DNA from: Streptomyces sclerotialus
Lineage (GTDB): Bacteria > Actinomycetota > Actinomycetes > Streptomycetales > Streptomycetaceae
Length of the DNA: 64,000 nt
NCBI RefSeq assembly: GCF_040907265.1
Contig: NZ_JBFOHP010000002.1
Location: forward strand, 7,874,001 to 7,938,000
Reading direction: 5' to 3'
The notes under the pieces are model-generated. The model did no database searches and had not been told where the DNA came from. It saw only the letters and a program-made list of their open reading frames with translations. A program made the position numbers and the translations under genes. Below, in pieces: positions 62,826 to 64,000 of this stretch. Every line of letters begins with the position of its first letter. The first letter of the stretch is position 1.

Positions 62826-63746
62826 GTGCCCAGCTTGAGCAGCCGAGCCCTGCTGCTCGTCGCGTCGGCGTTGGGGCACAAGATGGGGTACCGCGATGTG
62901 GACGAGGTCCGGCGGAAGGTCGAGCGGCAGCAGCGCCGGCCCGCCGCCTTCGGGCCGCCCAAGCGGCTGGACCGGCACTGCCGGGTGACCGCCCACTTCC
63001 GGCACGGATGGCCCTGCTACGAGGTCGTCCCGCGGGACGGCGCCGCGCGTGTCCAGGTCATGTACCTCCACGGCGGTGCCTACATCGAGGAGATCGGCGA
63101 CAACCACTGGAACCTGATCGAGCAGCTCGCGACCAGCGGGGCGGCACGCGTGACCGTCCCGGTGCACCCGCTCGCGCCGCGCGGTACGGCCTCCACGGTC
63201 ATCCCCGACCTCACCGCACTGGCGGGCCGGCTCACCGCGGACGGCGGGCTCCCCACCGTCTTCATGGGCGACTCGGCGGGCGGCGGGCTGGCCGTGACGC
63301 TGGCGCAGCGGCTGCGGGACACCGGCGGCACCCCGCCGGACGAGCTGGTGCTGATCTCGCCCTGGCTGGACGCCGCGACGGGCAACCCGGACATCGCGGA
63401 GGTGCAGCCGCACGATCCCATGCTGGCGACCGAGGCGCTGCGGTACTGCGGCTCGCTGTGGGCCGGCGACCTGGAACTCGCCCACCCCTGGGTGAGCCCG
63501 CTGAACGGCAGCCTGGCGGACCTGCCGCGTACGACGGTGTTCGCCGGTACCCGCGACATCCTCATCGCCGACGCCCGCCGCTTCCGTGACCGGGCGACGG
63601 CCGAGGGCGTCGAGGTGGACCTCGCCGAGGCCGAGGGGCAGATCCACGTCTACCCGCTGTGGCCCACCACCGAGGGCCACCAGGCCCGCCGCCACCTGCT
63701 CGCCTCCCTGCCCGTCCCCGCCGGGGCATCGCTCGCCGACCGGTGA
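62826..63746 (+). CDS. Alpha/beta hydrolase (HSL/esterase type)
   Basis: 306 residues. Hormone-sensitive-lipase-like: oxyanion motif YLHGGAYIEEIG, nucleophile elbow GDSAGGGLAV, acid in FAGTRDILIAD and catalytic His in EGQIHVYPL. The GTG at 62826 follows GGGAGGTGG. It is a carboxylesterase or lipase acting on small esters; the substrate is unknown. Convergent with the Old Yellow Enzyme-like gene. Confidence 0.88.
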   Translation: MPSLSSRALLLVASALGHKMGYRDVDEVRRKVERQQRRPAAFGPPKRLDRHCRVTAHFRHGWPCYEVVPRDGAARVQVMYLHGGAYIEEIGDNHWNLIEQLATSGAARVTVPVHPLAPRGTASTVIPDLTALAGRLTADGGLPTVFMGDSAGGGLAVTLAQRLRDTGGTPPDELVLISPWLDAATGNPDIAEVQPHDPMLATEALRYCGSLWAGDLELAHPWVSPLNGSLADLPRTTVFAGTRDILIADARRFRDRATAEGVEVDLAEAEGQIHVYPLWPTTEGHQARRHLLASLPVPAGASLADR

Positions 63747-63778
63747 GGGGACGGGCCCGAAGGCTCCATCGCAGGCGC

Positions 63779-64000
63779 TCAGCTCAGCGTGCGCAGCATC
63801 GAGGCGTCGAACGGTACGAGCTCGTCGGTACGGCCTTCGAAGATCTTGGCGGCCCACTCCGGGTCGCCGAGGAGCGCCCGGCCCACGGCCACGAGGTCGA
63901 ACTCGTCGCGCTCCATGCGGTCCAGCAGGCGGTCGATGCCGGTGACGCCGGCCTGCTCGCCCTTGAACGCCTGGATGAACTCGTTGTCGAGGCCGACGGA
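63779..64000 (-). CDS. NADH:flavin oxidoreductase/Old Yellow Enzyme (3' end only)
   Basis: Only the last 73 residues lie in the window; the gene continues past the right edge. The visible part, ending FDLVAVGRALLGDPEWAAKIFEGRT, is the typical C-terminus of Old Yellow Enzyme-type TIM-barrel flavoproteins (the GRALLGDPEW segment). These reduce enones or similar with NAD(P)H. Convergent with the alpha/beta hydrolase. Confidence 0.8.
   Translation of the reverse strand, partial: SVGLDNEFIQAFKGEQAGVTGIDRLLDRMERDEFDLVAVGRALLGDPEWAAKIFEGRTDELVPFDASMLRTLS

Noticed and set aside
1..64000. Biosynthetic gene cluster spanning the window
   Set aside because: No PKS, NRPS, terpene synthase or other core enzyme is present; the SDRs and the FAD enzymes are scattered.

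Overview
The window is high-GC actinobacterial chromosome and almost certainly comes from a Streptomyces. Coding density is high, GTG starts are common, many genes are joined by ATGA/GTGA overlaps, and third codon positions are strongly G/C. The families present (cytoplasmic contractile injection system, family 2B encapsulin, large LuxR regulators, DUF2243/CtaG, long CtpI-like P-type ATPase) also fit that genus. I see no phage integrase, insertion sequence, tRNA, rRNA or CRISPR array. The 54 protein genes look like an ordinary arm-proximal accessory region made of small metabolic islands.

Layout. (1) 1-12777: right part of a contractile injection system locus. It holds a spike (cut by the window edge), gp25 baseplate, baseplate J, tail protein I and a zinc-ribbon/membrane/discoidin protein resembling CisA. 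Two regulators follow (a convergent giant LuxR and a small LuxR with a degenerate receiver), then DUF4255 tail terminator and AAA+ ATPase. Sheath and tube genes are presumably left of the window. (2) 13094-16109: encapsulin shell with an inserted cyclic-nucleotide-binding domain, overlapped by a SufS-like cysteine desulfurase, then a small secreted acidic peptide. (3) 16201-24561: LysR gene, then two divergent operons that look like L-fucose release and oxidation (GH29 fucosidase, sugar porter, cupin and SDR leftward; amidohydrolase, SDR and aldo/keto reductase rightward). (4) 24580-31183: seven-gene leftward sugar ABC operon with a LacI-type operator at its head.

(5) 31341-34625: carotenoid-desaturase-like FAD enzyme broken by a homopolymer frameshift, with an SRPBCC protein and a divergent SDR. 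(6) 34755-38160: isochorismatase-type hydrolase, an unrecognised protein, and a TetR/FAD-monooxygenase pair around an 18-bp dyad. (7) 38166-42728: choline-to-glycine-betaine operon (aldehyde dehydrogenase, GMC oxidoreductase, APC permease). (8) 42840-46893: CtaG-like and DUF2243 membrane proteins, an AAA nucleotide-binding protein, an SDR and a YihY/BrkB membrane protein. (9) 47023-52008: small membrane protein divergent from a 1478-residue P-type ATPase whose N-terminal half looks like a decayed second ATPase. (10) 52030-58750: benzoylformate/benzaldehyde island (MdlC, divergent LysR, AAHS transporter, phosphotransferase-like protein, benzaldehyde-type dehydrogenase). (11) 58967-64000: flavodoxin-fold reductase, lone PstS, amino-acid permease, alpha/beta hydrolase and the 3' end of an Old Yellow Enzyme-like gene.

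The most interesting items are the cysteine-desulfurase cargo candidate paired with a CBD-containing encapsulin, the CisA-like protein at the end of the injection-system operon, the tandem active/decayed P-type ATPase, and several strong unassigned dyads (36905, 53702, 58832, 12916) that probably mark operators. All functions are inferred from reading the sequence; no searches were run.
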